The notes below the pieces were generated by a model. The model searched no databases. It saw only the letters and a program-made list of their open reading frames with translations, and was not told where the DNA came from. Of a stretch of 49,889 bases of DNA, positions 17,007 to 25,271 are shown one piece after another. This DNA is from Candidatus Poribacteria bacterium. Its GTDB lineage: Bacteria; Poribacteria; WGA-4E; WGA-3G. Numbering within the stretch: position 1 is the first letter of the stretch; every line of letters starts with the position of its first letter. Location: the NCBI GenBank assembly GCA_022828145.1, contig JAJEJA010000044.1, positions 1-49,889 of the forward strand, read 5' to 3'. Both the position numbers and the translations under genes were made by a program.

Positions 17007-18881
17007 GTGAAAAAATTACTGTTTTCGGTTTTAACCTTTGGACTTTCAATATTCCCTCTAATCCCAAACACCTTTGCCCAAGACTATACACAATGGGGGT
17101 TGCCTAACGGTGCGAAGGCACGCCTCGGTAAAGGTTTAATAAGAGAAATTGCATATTCCCCAGATGGGAAACGTATCGCGGTTGCCAGTAGTATCGGTAT
17201 TTGGATTTATGACGCACAGACAGGTAAAGAACTTGACTTGCTCACAGATCACACATATTCTGAAAGTGTAGCGTTTAGTCCGGATGGTTTTACATTGGCA
17301 AGTGGAAGTTGGGACGCTACCGTTCGTCTGTGGGATGTGCGAACTGGTACACCTCTTCTAACGATGAAAGGGCATATCTTTCGTGTTAATAGTGTTGTAT
17401 TCAGTCCTGATGGTAAAACAATCGCAAGTGGGAGTGATGACAACACTATCCGTCTGTGGGATGTGCTGACGGGAATGTCTCTGCAGACACTTGCAGGACA
17501 CACACAAAGGATTTGGAGTGTAGCGTTTAGTCCGGATGGCAAGACAATCGCAAGTGCCAGTTGGGATAAAACAGCGCGGTTATGGGATGTGCAGACTGGT
17601 AAATCTCTAAGAACTCTCACAGGACATGAGAAGCATCTCTTGGCTGTTGCGTTTAGTCCGGATGGCAAGACAATCGCAAGTACAAGTTGGGATAGAACCG
17701 TGCGACTGTGGGATACGGAGACCGGGGCATCTCTTCAAACGTTGAAAGGACATACTGCAGGTGGAGTTATAGCCGTTGTATTCAGTCCGGATGGTGAGAC
17801 AATTGCAAGTGCAGGTGTTTGGGATCAAAGAGTGTGTTTTTGGGATGCGAAAACAGGAGAATCTCAACGGATATTGAAGGTGCATACAGATGATACCTCC
17901 AGCATAGTGTTCAGCCCAGATGGTAAAACCCTTGCGACTGCAAGCATATCTGAAACTGTGAGTCTATGGGATGTGAGAACAGGAAAACATCTTCGGGAAC
18001 TGACAGGACATACGGGTAAGGTAAGGAGCGTAGCATTCAGTTCGGATGGTTCTACACTGGCGAGTTGTGGAAGTTCGGACAAAACCGTGCATTTGTGGGA
18101 TGTACAAACAGGTGCACTACTTCACACGTTGATAGGACATACATGGGAGGTCTCCTGTGTTGTATTCAGTCCGGATGGCAAAACACTCGCAAGTGCGAGT
18201 TATTCGGCAGATGACGACACTGTGTTTCTATGGAATGTTGAGACAGGCACATCTATTCAAAAACTCAAAGAGGATACGGATGGGATCGGAAGCATTGCAT
18301 TCAGTCCGGATGGAAAGATACTCGCAAGTCAAGGTGTTGAAAATACGTTGCTTTTGTGGGATATACAGACAGGTAAATCTATTCGGAAACTCACAGGACA
18401 TCCGGATGAAATCGTTAGCGTTTTCTTCAGTCCGGATGGAAAATTTCTCGTAAGTGGGAGTTGGGATGGCACCGTGCGCTTGTGGGATGTACAGACAGGG
18501 ACATCAATTAGAGAATTGACAAACCACACAGAAAGGGTTGGTAGCGTTGCGATCAGTCCGGATGGTAAGACCCTCGCAAGTGGGAGTACGGACGATACAG
18601 TGCGCTTGTGGGATGTACAAACGGGCACATCTATTAGGGAATTGACAGGGCATACGAATAATATAGGTAGTGTTGTATTCAGTCCGAAAGGAAAGATACT
18701 TGCCAGTGGAAGTTGGGACAATACCATTCGTTTATGGGATGTGCAAACAGGTACACATCTCTCGACATTGCCAGGGCATACGGATAGTGTTACCAGCGTA
18801 GTGTTCAGTCCGGATGGTAAAACGCTCGCAAGCGGGAGTTTTGATGGCACCGTGCTGTTATGGGAACTCACACCTGAATGA
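17007..18881 (+). CDS. Secreted 14-repeat WD40 protein
   Basis: A signal peptide of about 24 residues (MKKLLFSVLTFGLSIFPLIP, then a cleavage site near TFA-QD) is followed by fourteen WD40 repeats to the C-terminus, each with VxFSPDGKxxASGSxD and (I/V)RLWDxxTGxxL. Fourteen repeats would build two seven-bladed beta-propellers. WD40 propellers are protein-interaction scaffolds; no enzymatic domain is attached. The start is a GTG with AAAGGA 10 nt upstream. The repeats are very similar at the DNA level, so recombination could change their number. Location: periplasm or cell surface. Confidence 0.92.
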   Translation: MKKLLFSVLTFGLSIFPLIPNTFAQDYTQWGLPNGAKARLGKGLIREIAYSPDGKRIAVASSIGIWIYDAQTGKELDLLTDHTYSESVAFSPDGFTLASGSWDATVRLWDVRTGTPLLTMKGHIFRVNSVVFSPDGKTIASGSDDNTIRLWDVLTGMSLQTLAGHTQRIWSVAFSPDGKTIASASWDKTARLWDVQTGKSLRTLTGHEKHLLAVAFSPDGKTIASTSWDRTVRLWDTETGASLQTLKGHTAGGVIAVVFSPDGETIASAGVWDQRVCFWDAKTGESQRILKVHTDDTSSIVFSPDGKTLATASISETVSLWDVRTGKHLRELTGHTGKVRSVAFSSDGSTLASCGSSDKTVHLWDVQTGALLHTLIGHTWEVSCVVFSPDGKTLASASYSADDDTVFLWNVETGTSIQKLKEDTDGIGSIAFSPDGKILASQGVENTLLLWDIQTGKSIRKLTGHPDEIVSVFFSPDGKFLVSGSWDGTVRLWDVQTGTSIRELTNHTERVGSVAISPDGKTLASGSTDDTVRLWDVQTGTSIRELTGHTNNIGSVVFSPKGKILASGSWDNTIRLWDVQTGTHLSTLPGHTDSVTSVVFSPDGKTLASGSFDGTVLLWELTPE

Positions 18882-18986
18882 TTACCTTAAATTAACACCT
18901 ATCGGCAGAAAGTTTATTGGTGATTATACTTCCCGATGTGCTATAATTCGGAAGCATGAAAATTCTAAAGCTCACTATACATGAAA

Positions 18987-19973
18987 TTAAAAAGGCGGTG
19001 CAGTCAAACGCACAAACGAGCGCGACACCTCATCCAATTCCTCGCGAATAGCATTATCCAATTCCCAACCCACACCACCGAGGGTGTCATCAAGTTGTTC
19101 AATCGTATCGCTTCCGCTAATAGCCACGGTGACTTCGGGGTGTGATACGACCCATGCCACTGCAAGCTGTGCAGGTGTTTTACCTAACGCGTCTGCTAAT
19201 CTCTTAAGTGTAGCAATTACCTTACCTGTTGCCCCAGCCATTCGACGATCATATTCGTCTCTATATCGTCTTTCCCAAAGCGAACCAGCAGGCGGTGGTT
19301 CATCAGGAGAATAGGCACCACTCAATAACCCAACCGATAACGGACTATAACACATCACACCGAGTCCTTCCTCACGTACTAATCCAAACATCTCTGTTTC
19401 CAAATCCCGATTGAGCAGGTTATACATATTTTGTACGCACATATACGGAGTAGCGTTAATGCTATCCGCAATCCAGAGAGCTTTACAAACGTGCCATGCA
19501 TGATGGTTGCAACAGCCAAGGTAGCGTACTTTACCAGAACGCACCAGATCGTCTAACACACGGATCGTCTCCTCTTGTGGGGTTGTGTCATCAGGAACAT
19601 GAATCAGGTAGACATCAATGTGGTCAGTGCCGAGACGTGTCAATGAACGGTCTATCTCCCGCATGACATGGTATCTGGATAACCCGTAATCGTTTGGTCC
19701 CTGTCCGATGTGACTACAGACTTTGGAAGTAATCACCACATCATCCCGTTTCCCTTTGATCGCTTTACCAAGAACGACCTCTGAACGCCCAATATTTGCT
19801 CGGTCATCCATCGGACCGTATATATTTGCACAATCAATCAGGTTGATACCGTTATCGATAGCGTGTTCAATCAACCGTTGCGCAGCGTTTTCGTCAGACT
19901 GTCCCCTCAATCCTAATCCCAATGCAAGTGGACTGACTTTAACGCCTGCTTTACCAAAATTGACATACTCCAT
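18987..19973 (-). CDS. Aldo/keto reductase
   Basis: NADPH-dependent (beta/alpha)8-barrel oxidoreductase, 328 residues. The catalytic tetrad is visible: D and Y in LIDCANIYGP, K in VITSKV and H in DVYLIHVPDD. SGKVRYLGCCNHHAW is the usual strand-5 region, and AISGSDTIEQLDD near the C-terminus matches the cofactor-binding loop. It resembles L-fucose/galactose dehydrogenase-like reductases more than the second reductase at 29728, but the substrate is not determinable. Single gene; faces a convergent neighbour. Confidence 0.88.
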   Translation of the reverse strand: MEYVNFGKAGVKVSPLALGLGLRGQSDENAAQRLIEHAIDNGINLIDCANIYGPMDDRANIGRSEVVLGKAIKGKRDDVVITSKVCSHIGQGPNDYGLSRYHVMREIDRSLTRLGTDHIDVYLIHVPDDTTPQEETIRVLDDLVRSGKVRYLGCCNHHAWHVCKALWIADSINATPYMCVQNMYNLLNRDLETEMFGLVREEGLGVMCYSPLSVGLLSGAYSPDEPPPAGSLWERRYRDEYDRRMAGATGKVIATLKRLADALGKTPAQLAVAWVVSHPEVTVAISGSDTIEQLDDTLGGVGWELDNAIREELDEVSRSFVRLTAPPF

Positions 19974-20075
19974 AATCTATCTCCCATAAACTGTTCTCAT
20001 TTGACTCTCTTTTCGTTATATGATACAATTATTTTAGCATGAATCCTGACAGATTACAACTATACAAACACCAAT

Positions 20076-20145
20076 GAGACGGCACTCGGAGAGTGTCTAC
20101 TACTATTAGAGAGACGGCACTCGGAGAGTGCCTACTACTATTAAG
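20076..20145. repeat. Tandem pair of 35-bp hairpin units (family D)
   Basis: Two copies of GAGACGGCACTCGGAGAGTG followed by (T/C)CTACTACTATTA. Each has a GGCACTC-GGA-GAGTGCC hairpin, perfect in the second copy. An equivalent pair is at 22396-22476, and both pairs end in ATTAAGAGCTTATGA. The last bases of this pair form the stop codon and final codons of the pseudouridine synthase gene. Confidence 0.8.
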
Positions 20146-21154
20146 AGCTTATGATATCCGAAGTCAATACCCGCAGCGCACTAACAAACCTCTGCATATC
20201 CGCGGGTTTCGGTGCTGAAAACATCAAACGTTCATGTGTAACAGGATGCTCAAATTGAAGTGTTCGGGCATGCAATGCCTGCCGTTTCAGGTGTATGAGC
20301 GCATGCTTCACAGAAAGTGCGTCAGCATCTTTCAAAGCGCGAAGTGCGTCAGCATCTTTCAAAGCGCGTTGTTCACCTCCATAAATTGGATCGCCAGCAA
20401 CTGGGTGTCCAATATGCTGAAGATGCACACGGATCTGATGAAGCCTTCCCGTTTCTAATGTGAGTTGAACAAGCGAAAAACTGTGATAAATCTCTAAGAC
20501 CTGATAGTGTGTTATAGCATGTCTGCCGTTATTATTGACTGTGGTCATTCGCCTTCTATCTCTACGACTCCGAGCGATTTGCACATCAATCGTTCCTGTA
20601 ACTTCTGCTGGTACACCACACACAACCGCAGCATACTGCCGCGTTATCGTATGCTTTTCAAACTGTAGTGATAAATTGCGATGCACAACATCGGCTTTCG
20701 CAACAACGAGAACCCCTGATGTATCCTTGTCTAATCGGTGAACAATACCAGGTCTTTCAATCCCTCCGATACCTGATAGGTCATCACAGTGTGCCAACAG
20801 TGCATTGACAAGCGTTCCGGTATTCACACCACTTGCCGGATGAACAAGCATGCCAGCAGGTTTATTCAGAACAAGTAAGTCGCTATCTTCGTAAAGAATG
20901 TCAAGTGGGATATCCTCAGGTCGCGCTGTTTCTAAAGGTTGGGATTCAGGAAATGCGATGCATACTTCGTCTCCAACGCGAAGTGTGCGACTCGGTTGTG
21001 TGGAGACTTTATCGTTGACGGTAACCATCCCTTCACGAATCAGTTTCTGTAGATACGTGCGCGACACATCTTTGGTCGCACTGATAAGAAACCTATCCAA
21101 CCGTTTTTCTTTGTGTTCAGTTTGGATGTGGAAAATGTGTGCCTTTTTATCCAT
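20141..21154 (-). CDS. rluD: RluD-type 23S rRNA pseudouridine synthase
   Basis: Isomerises uridines in structured RNA, most likely helix 69 of 23S rRNA. An N-terminal S4 RNA-binding domain (RLDRFL...SRTYLQKLIREGMVTVN) is followed by the RluA-family catalytic domain with HRLDKDTSG, whose aspartate is the nucleophile. ATG 21154 gives MDKKAHIFHIQ, typical of the family; a GTG at 21175, directly after the upstream stop, would add seven residues. Near the C-terminal end of the catalytic domain the nonapeptide RALKDADAL is repeated in tandem (27-bp DNA duplication, 20316-20368). The C-terminal residues and TAA stop are formed by a family D repeat. It follows the 21176-22267 gene with no gap, so the two are probably co-transcribed. 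Confidence 0.88.
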   Translation of the reverse strand: MDKKAHIFHIQTEHKEKRLDRFLISATKDVSRTYLQKLIREGMVTVNDKVSTQPSRTLRVGDEVCIAFPESQPLETARPEDIPLDILYEDSDLLVLNKPAGMLVHPASGVNTGTLVNALLAHCDDLSGIGGIERPGIVHRLDKDTSGVLVVAKADVVHRNLSLQFEKHTITRQYAAVVCGVPAEVTGTIDVQIARSRRDRRRMTTVNNNGRHAITHYQVLEIYHSFSLVQLTLETGRLHQIRVHLQHIGHPVAGDPIYGGEQRALKDADALRALKDADALSVKHALIHLKRQALHARTLQFEHPVTHERLMFSAPKPADMQRFVSALRVLTSDIISS

Positions 21155-21175
21155 AATTATGTGTAGAGTGGACAC

Positions 21176-22267
21176 CTACATCTTATCCTCACCTTCAAGT
21201 TTGATTTTCTCTAATTTACCAATCGCATCTTGTAACGTCTGTAAATCATCAGGAAATTCTCCCCAATGTAAGTCCTGTAAAAGTTCAAAAGATTCTTCAA
21301 TACTGTATGAAGGGGTAGACTTTGATGGCTTTTTCTCTCCAGATGTGTTTGATGTGTAAAACGCCTCGTGTTCAGAGACGATTTTGTGGACGTTTGAATA
21401 CGCTGATTCTAATTCCTTTAAATACAGTTCATAAAATCTCGGTTTTACACCAGGGGGTAAACGTTTCTCATGCCCATCAAGGTAGACCACATGAATATCT
21501 TCAGGAATGACGCCAAACATCATCAATTCATATTTCTCTTTACGACTTAACCTTTTTCCAGAGAATTTTGAGAACGTTTTGCCATCTTCAACAGTGACAT
21601 ATACTGTTTCTGTATTCGCCGCCAATAAAGATTGATATGATGCAACAATCCAGAACTTAAGATACGCATCTTCATATTCCCTCCACGTATCAACCTCTGA
21701 AGGTAATTGAAGACTGTTTAACATTGCATTACGATCCTTCAAATCTACGACACGCCAAAGGTTTTTACGATTTATCATGTAAACTCTTCGCTGCAACACC
21801 ATCCGATAGTCAGAATAGTTGACGAACGGTTGTCCGAGTGAAAGGTTGCGTTTAATCCATTTATCAGGAGGATATATTCTATCAAGTTTTTTTCGACGAT
21901 CTGATGGGATTTCCGTGTTATATTTCAGAGACCACATGTCTTGCATGTCGGCAACAGAATAGGGTTGATATTTCTTTTTCACAGTCGCAATATCTATACG
22001 TTCCCAATCAAGTTGAATCGGGTGTTTTTTCGTCCCACTGTCCTTATCGGCAATAGGTTCATATAATCTATCTGAACCGACAGCGGAATCATAAGTATGT
22101 ATATGCTCAATCAGTTCACCATCGGGTGTTGCGTGCTGATGCGGTTCTGAGGCAGGAATGTTCCCAAGTATCGGTTCAGGGGTTTTGACAGGTAAGAACA
22201 AATATCCTGCAATACCTATCCCTATGATGAGAATGAATATGAAGAATACTCCGATTCGTCTGAGCAT
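21176..22267 (-). CDS. Membrane-anchored protein of unknown function
   Basis: 363 residues. One N-terminal hydrophobic segment (RIGVFFIFILIIGIGIAGYL) works as an uncleaved signal anchor, and the rest is charged and probably periplasmic. His-rich stretches (PHQHATPDG, LIEHIHTYD) come just after the membrane segment. The remainder is helical and rich in Lys/Arg/Glu, with no motif I recognise. The stop codon abuts the possible GTG start of the pseudouridine synthase gene, suggesting an operon. I do not assign a function. Confidence 0.65.
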   Translation of the reverse strand: MLRRIGVFFIFILIIGIGIAGYLFLPVKTPEPILGNIPASEPHQHATPDGELIEHIHTYDSAVGSDRLYEPIADKDSGTKKHPIQLDWERIDIATVKKKYQPYSVADMQDMWSLKYNTEIPSDRRKKLDRIYPPDKWIKRNLSLGQPFVNYSDYRMVLQRRVYMINRKNLWRVVDLKDRNAMLNSLQLPSEVDTWREYEDAYLKFWIVASYQSLLAANTETVYVTVEDGKTFSKFSGKRLSRKEKYELMMFGVIPEDIHVVYLDGHEKRLPPGVKPRFYELYLKELESAYSNVHKIVSEHEAFYTSNTSGEKKPSKSTPSYSIEESFELLQDLHWGEFPDDLQTLQDAIGKLEKIKLEGEDKM

Positions 22268-22395
22268 GTTTCTAATGTTTTTCGGGTTTTGGATACTTTT
22301 GATATGACGTTTCTATAGATTATACTCTTGATTCAGAATATAATCAACCTATTAGAAATAGATGGGTGTGTAATTATTTTGTTCTTTTTTCAGAA

Positions 22396-22476
22396 GAGAC
22401 GGCACTCGGAGAATGCCTACTACTATTAAGAACATAACGGCACTCGGAGAATGCCTACTACTATTAAGAGCTTATG
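22396..22476. repeat. Tandem pair of hairpin units (family D)
   Basis: Two copies of ACGGCACTCGGAGAATGCCT followed by ACTACTATTAAGA, matching the pair at 20076-20145. The right edge ATTAAGAGCTTATGA is also shared. It lies about 30 bp upstream of the Y RNA promoter. Confidence 0.8.
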
Positions 22477-22504
22477 AAATCGTGCTGATAAGTTCAAATT
22501 TTAC

Positions 22505-22533
22505 TTGACAACACATATCCAATGTGTTAAAAT
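22505..22533 (+). promoter_or_regulatory. Strong sigma70-like promoter of the Y RNA
   Basis: A perfect TTGACA at 22505-22510, a 17-bp spacer and TAAAAT at 22528-22533. Transcription would start near 22540, just before the RNA described at 22541-22680. Confidence 0.75.
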
Positions 22534-22540
22534 AGGTGTC

Positions 22541-22680
22541 ATACAGAACTTTTCTCTGGGTCGTGTGAATGCGTTATCGGGTCGCAGGTTCGACTCCTGC
22601 CAGCGGGTAGAGTGTAATGCAAAACCTGCTGTAGCTCAGTTGGTAGAGCATCTGTATTCCGATCCTTATCCAGAGACCTA
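22541..22680 (+). ncRNA. YrlA-like bacterial Y RNA (permuted tRNA mimic)
   Basis: The tRNA parts occur in permuted order. First a T arm (GCAGG stem 22584-22588, loop TTCGACT, CCTGC 22596-22600) and 3' acceptor strand CAGCGGG (22601-22607). Then a 17-nt closing loop, then the 5' acceptor strand CCTGCTG (22625-22631), T8-A9, and a canonical D arm GCTC-AGTTGGTA-GAGC (22634-22649). The two acceptor strands pair at all seven positions (one G-U). Where an anticodon arm would be, ATCGG (22576-22580) pairs with CCGAT (22659-22663), and an outer TCTCTGG (22553-22559) pairs with CCAGAGA (22670-22676), with an asymmetric internal loop between. This matches the published YrlA class of Y RNAs, in which a tRNA-like module with a sealed acceptor end is carried on a stem bound by the Ro protein. 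The Ro (TROVE) gene follows. Confidence 0.78.
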
Positions 22681-22685
22681 ATTGT

Positions 22686-22741
22686 GCGGGCCGAAGTATT
22701 GCGTTAACCATGAACGTCACCGCAATACGCACCTTGCCCGC
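22686..22741 (+). terminator. Strong two-part hairpin after the Y RNA
   Basis: GCGGGC (22686-22691) pairs with GCCCGC (22736-22741), and GTATTGCG (22696-22703) with CGCAATAC (22721-22728). Only a weak pyrimidine stretch follows. It may be a terminator or attenuator between the Y RNA and the TROVE gene, or a 3' structural domain of the same RNA. Confidence 0.5.
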
Positions 22742-22747
22742 CTTTCA

Positions 22748-22798
22748 ACATTTCTTTACGTTACGACATTTCTTTACTTTAGGACATTTCTTTTAGGG
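22748..22798. repeat. Three 18-bp tandem repeats in the rsr leader
   Basis: ACATTTCTTTACGTTACG, ACATTTCTTTACTTTAGG and a shortened ACATTTCTTTTAGGG in tandem, ending just upstream of the TROVE start codon. The last unit supplies the AGGGA that may serve as ribosome-binding site. Confidence 0.6.
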
Positions 22799-22803
22799 AC
22801 AAC

Positions 22804-24423
22804 ATGGGATATCTGAAAAAATACGCACCTTTACACCCAACGCAAAAGCAGCCGTTGGATGAACAACAGATAAAAAACAGTGCTGAAGGATACGTCTATC
22901 CTGTGTCCATCTGGACGAACTTAGACCGATTTCTAATTTTAGGTACTGAAGGTGGATCCTATTACGCAACAGAACAGGACTTGACAAAAGTCAATGTTGA
23001 TTCTGTCCTAAAATGTATCGCAGAAGATGGTATACAGGTTGTTGAACGGATACGCGAGGTCTCTGTCTCTGGACGCGCACCGAAAAACGAACCCGCATTA
23101 TACGCATTAGCTTTGGCATTTGCACACGGGAATGTTGCGACAAAACGCAAAGTAGAAGAGGTATTCAGTGATGTCGCTCGCATCGGAACACACCTATTTA
23201 GTTTCGTATCCTATATTGACGGTATGCGAGGATGGGGTAGGTCGTTACGAAGATTGATCGGAGAATGGTATCGTTCAAAGGACGAAGACACATTGGCATT
23301 CCAAGTGCTGAAATATCAAGCTCGCAACAAATGGAGCCATGCAGACGTGCTTTCAAAATGCCATTACGGTGAAAACCACGCTGTCTACCGATGGATTAAA
23401 GGAATTGATACCGACAGACGAATTGTGCATCGTGGTGTAGAAGATGATCAAAAAATCGCTACCGTCTATGAGGCTACCGATGCTCTACCTGAACTGCTTG
23501 CTGGGTATGAAGAAATAAAACAATCTAAAAAACGTGCAGATGTAATTGAACTCATACAAAAGCATCAATTTACCCACGAAATGGTTCCTAATGAATGGAA
23601 AGATGATACTGATGTTTGGGCAGCACTCTTAGCAAACATGCCTGTTATCGCCACCGTCAGAAACCTCGGAAAAATGACACAGGTCGGGCTGCTAAAACCT
23701 TTTGTCCCTGAAATACAGACAGTGCTGGAGAGATTGTCCGAGGAATCCATCCGAAAATCCATGATACACCCAATTCAGATTCTAATGGCGTTGATTACAT
23801 ACCGCTCAGGTAAAGGTGTTCGCGGTAGTTTGACATGGGAACCTGTCCCACAGATTATTGACGGTTTAGATGCAGCTTTCTACACAGCGTTCGATAATGT
23901 TGAACCGAGTCATAAGAATACTTTTCTTGCACTTGATGTTTCAGGATCAATGGCTTCCGGCAGCATAGCAGGTTGTGAGGGACTAACACCACGAAACGCC
24001 TCTGCTGCAATGGCATTGGTTACTGCACGCACCGAACCGAATTACCACATCTTCGGATTCTCTGAAAGTTTCGTCCGAGTGCCAATTACTGCAACGGATA
24101 GACTGGCGAGTGCTGTTGATGCTGTGTCTGCTTTTCCACACGGTAGGACAGATTGCTCGCTGCCTATGCTATATGCAATAGAAAAGAAACTTGATATTGA
24201 CCTATTCGTAATCTATACGGATAACGAAACATGGTTCGGTGACATCCATCCGAAAACAGCATTAGATATGTACCGACAAGAGATGGGACGACCCGCAAAG
24301 TGTGCCGTTGTCGCAATGCTCGCAAACAACTTTTCTATCGCTGATCCGGAAGATGCCGGGATGTTGGATTTCATCGGATTTGATACAGCAACACCAACCC
24401 TTTTAAGCGATTTTGCAAAATGA
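22804..24423 (+). CDS. rsr: TROVE-domain RNA-binding protein (Ro60/Rsr orthologue)
   Basis: 539 residues, the usual length of Ro60 family proteins. The N-terminal ~360 residues form the HEAT-like TROVE ring (for example TLAFQVLKYQARNKWSHADV), which binds Y RNA on its outside and single-stranded RNA ends in its hole. The C-terminal part is a vWA domain with an intact MIDAS motif, LALDVSGSMASG (residues 376-387), and the later VIYTDNETW. In other bacteria Rsr works with a Y RNA and exonucleases in rRNA maturation or decay. Here the Y RNA lies directly upstream. No rtcB or rtcA is nearby. The stop overlaps the ATG of the following dioxygenase gene (ATGA). AGGGA lies 4 nt before the start codon. 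Confidence 0.92.
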   Translation: MGYLKKYAPLHPTQKQPLDEQQIKNSAEGYVYPVSIWTNLDRFLILGTEGGSYYATEQDLTKVNVDSVLKCIAEDGIQVVERIREVSVSGRAPKNEPALYALALAFAHGNVATKRKVEEVFSDVARIGTHLFSFVSYIDGMRGWGRSLRRLIGEWYRSKDEDTLAFQVLKYQARNKWSHADVLSKCHYGENHAVYRWIKGIDTDRRIVHRGVEDDQKIATVYEATDALPELLAGYEEIKQSKKRADVIELIQKHQFTHEMVPNEWKDDTDVWAALLANMPVIATVRNLGKMTQVGLLKPFVPEIQTVLERLSEESIRKSMIHPIQILMALITYRSGKGVRGSLTWEPVPQIIDGLDAAFYTAFDNVEPSHKNTFLALDVSGSMASGSIAGCEGLTPRNASAAMALVTARTEPNYHIFGFSESFVRVPITATDRLASAVDAVSAFPHGRTDCSLPMLYAIEKKLDIDLFVIYTDNETWFGDIHPKTALDMYRQEMGRPAKCAVVAMLANNFSIADPEDAGMLDFIGFDTATPTLLSDFAK

Positions 24424-25271
24424 ACCAACACGATTATAGCCTAACCGATGCTGAAGTCAGTTTCTTCAATACGTTTGGATACCTAAGCTTCCCGCAATTG
24501 ATGGCGGATCGTATAGAAGCTATCCAAGACGCATTTGAAACTGTGTGGAAAGAAAAAGGCGGAGGACATCACGGTAAACCTCACGAAGGAACAGCGCGTT
24601 CTTGTATTGTGCCTTTTATTGACCAGAGCGAAGAATTATCATCACTCTTAGATGACCCAAGAATTCTCGCAATTGCCAAAACCTTACTTGGACATGATTT
24701 CAACTACATGGGAAGTGACGGGAATTTCTATGTCGGGGATACAGGATGGCATTCCGACGGTGGACATAAACTTGACGACCCAATGCATTTAAAGATCGCA
24801 TTCTATCTTGATCCACTGACACGCGACACCGGCGCACTCAGAGTCATCCCAGGCAGCCACTTATTCAGCGACATCTATGCAGATAGTTTGAGCCAGCAAG
24901 TTGGCAAAAGTCAAGAAGTATGGGAGATTCACGGAAAAGATGTACCCGCAGTGGTATTCGAAACAACACCTGGAGACCTTGTCCTGTTTAACCACAATAC
25001 CAAACATGCGGCATTCGGTGGTGGTACACGCCGACGGATGTTCACGATGAATCTCTGTCAGCGATATCCAGACGAAAAGTTAGATGCATTACGTTCTTAT
25101 ATCGGGGGTTCAGCACGATTTTGGATTGAGCGAAAATATGGGGAGAAAATGGTGAATACGGCAACCGCTGAACGTGAGATACATCTGGAGCAGGTGATGG
25201 CTAATGATGCACATCTCGCAGAACTATCTCGTCAAGCACGTGAAAACATGAGTGAACCCTCACGCGGTTGA
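24420..25271 (+). CDS. Phytanoyl-CoA dioxygenase (PhyH) family protein
   Basis: Fe(II)/2-oxoglutarate-dependent oxygenase, 283 residues. The iron ligands are H and D in GWHSDGGHKL and a distal H in FNHNTKHAAFGG; the arginines in GGTRRRMF lie where 2-oxoglutarate is bound. DTGALRVIPGSH is the characteristic core strand. Substrates in this family vary widely and cannot be named. The start overlaps the rsr stop by 4 bp, implying translational coupling, though a functional link with Ro is not obvious. The 3' end overlaps the convergent sugar isomerase gene by 12 bp. Confidence 0.9.
   Translation: MNQHDYSLTDAEVSFFNTFGYLSFPQLMADRIEAIQDAFETVWKEKGGGHHGKPHEGTARSCIVPFIDQSEELSSLLDDPRILAIAKTLLGHDFNYMGSDGNFYVGDTGWHSDGGHKLDDPMHLKIAFYLDPLTRDTGALRVIPGSHLFSDIYADSLSQQVGKSQEVWEIHGKDVPAVVFETTPGDLVLFNHNTKHAAFGGGTRRRMFTMNLCQRYPDEKLDALRSYIGGSARFWIERKYGEKMVNTATAEREIHLEQVMANDAHLAELSRQARENMSEPSRG

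Noticed and set aside
16750..17007. 85-codon ORF before the WD40 gene
   Set aside because: It starts inside a family A hairpin repeat, has no ribosome-binding site and a low-complexity composition.
18329..18871. 180-codon antisense ORF in the WD40 gene
   Set aside because: It mirrors the repeated WD40 coding frame; such shadow frames recur with each repeat and show no independent signals.
18917..18947. TTGGTG...TATAAT promoter pointing into the aldo/keto reductase antisense
   Set aside because: The spacer is 19 bp and no gene follows on that strand.
22580..22663. An ordinary or permuted functional tRNA gene
   Set aside because: No anticodon arm pairs with the D-arm side (TCTGT has no ACAGA at the right place), no CCA, and the halves are instead held by outer stems as in YrlA RNAs, next to a Ro gene.
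22560..22680. Permuted (two-piece) tmRNA
   Set aside because: A canonical D arm is present and there is no tag reading frame or GGGG(G/C) tmRNA 5' end.
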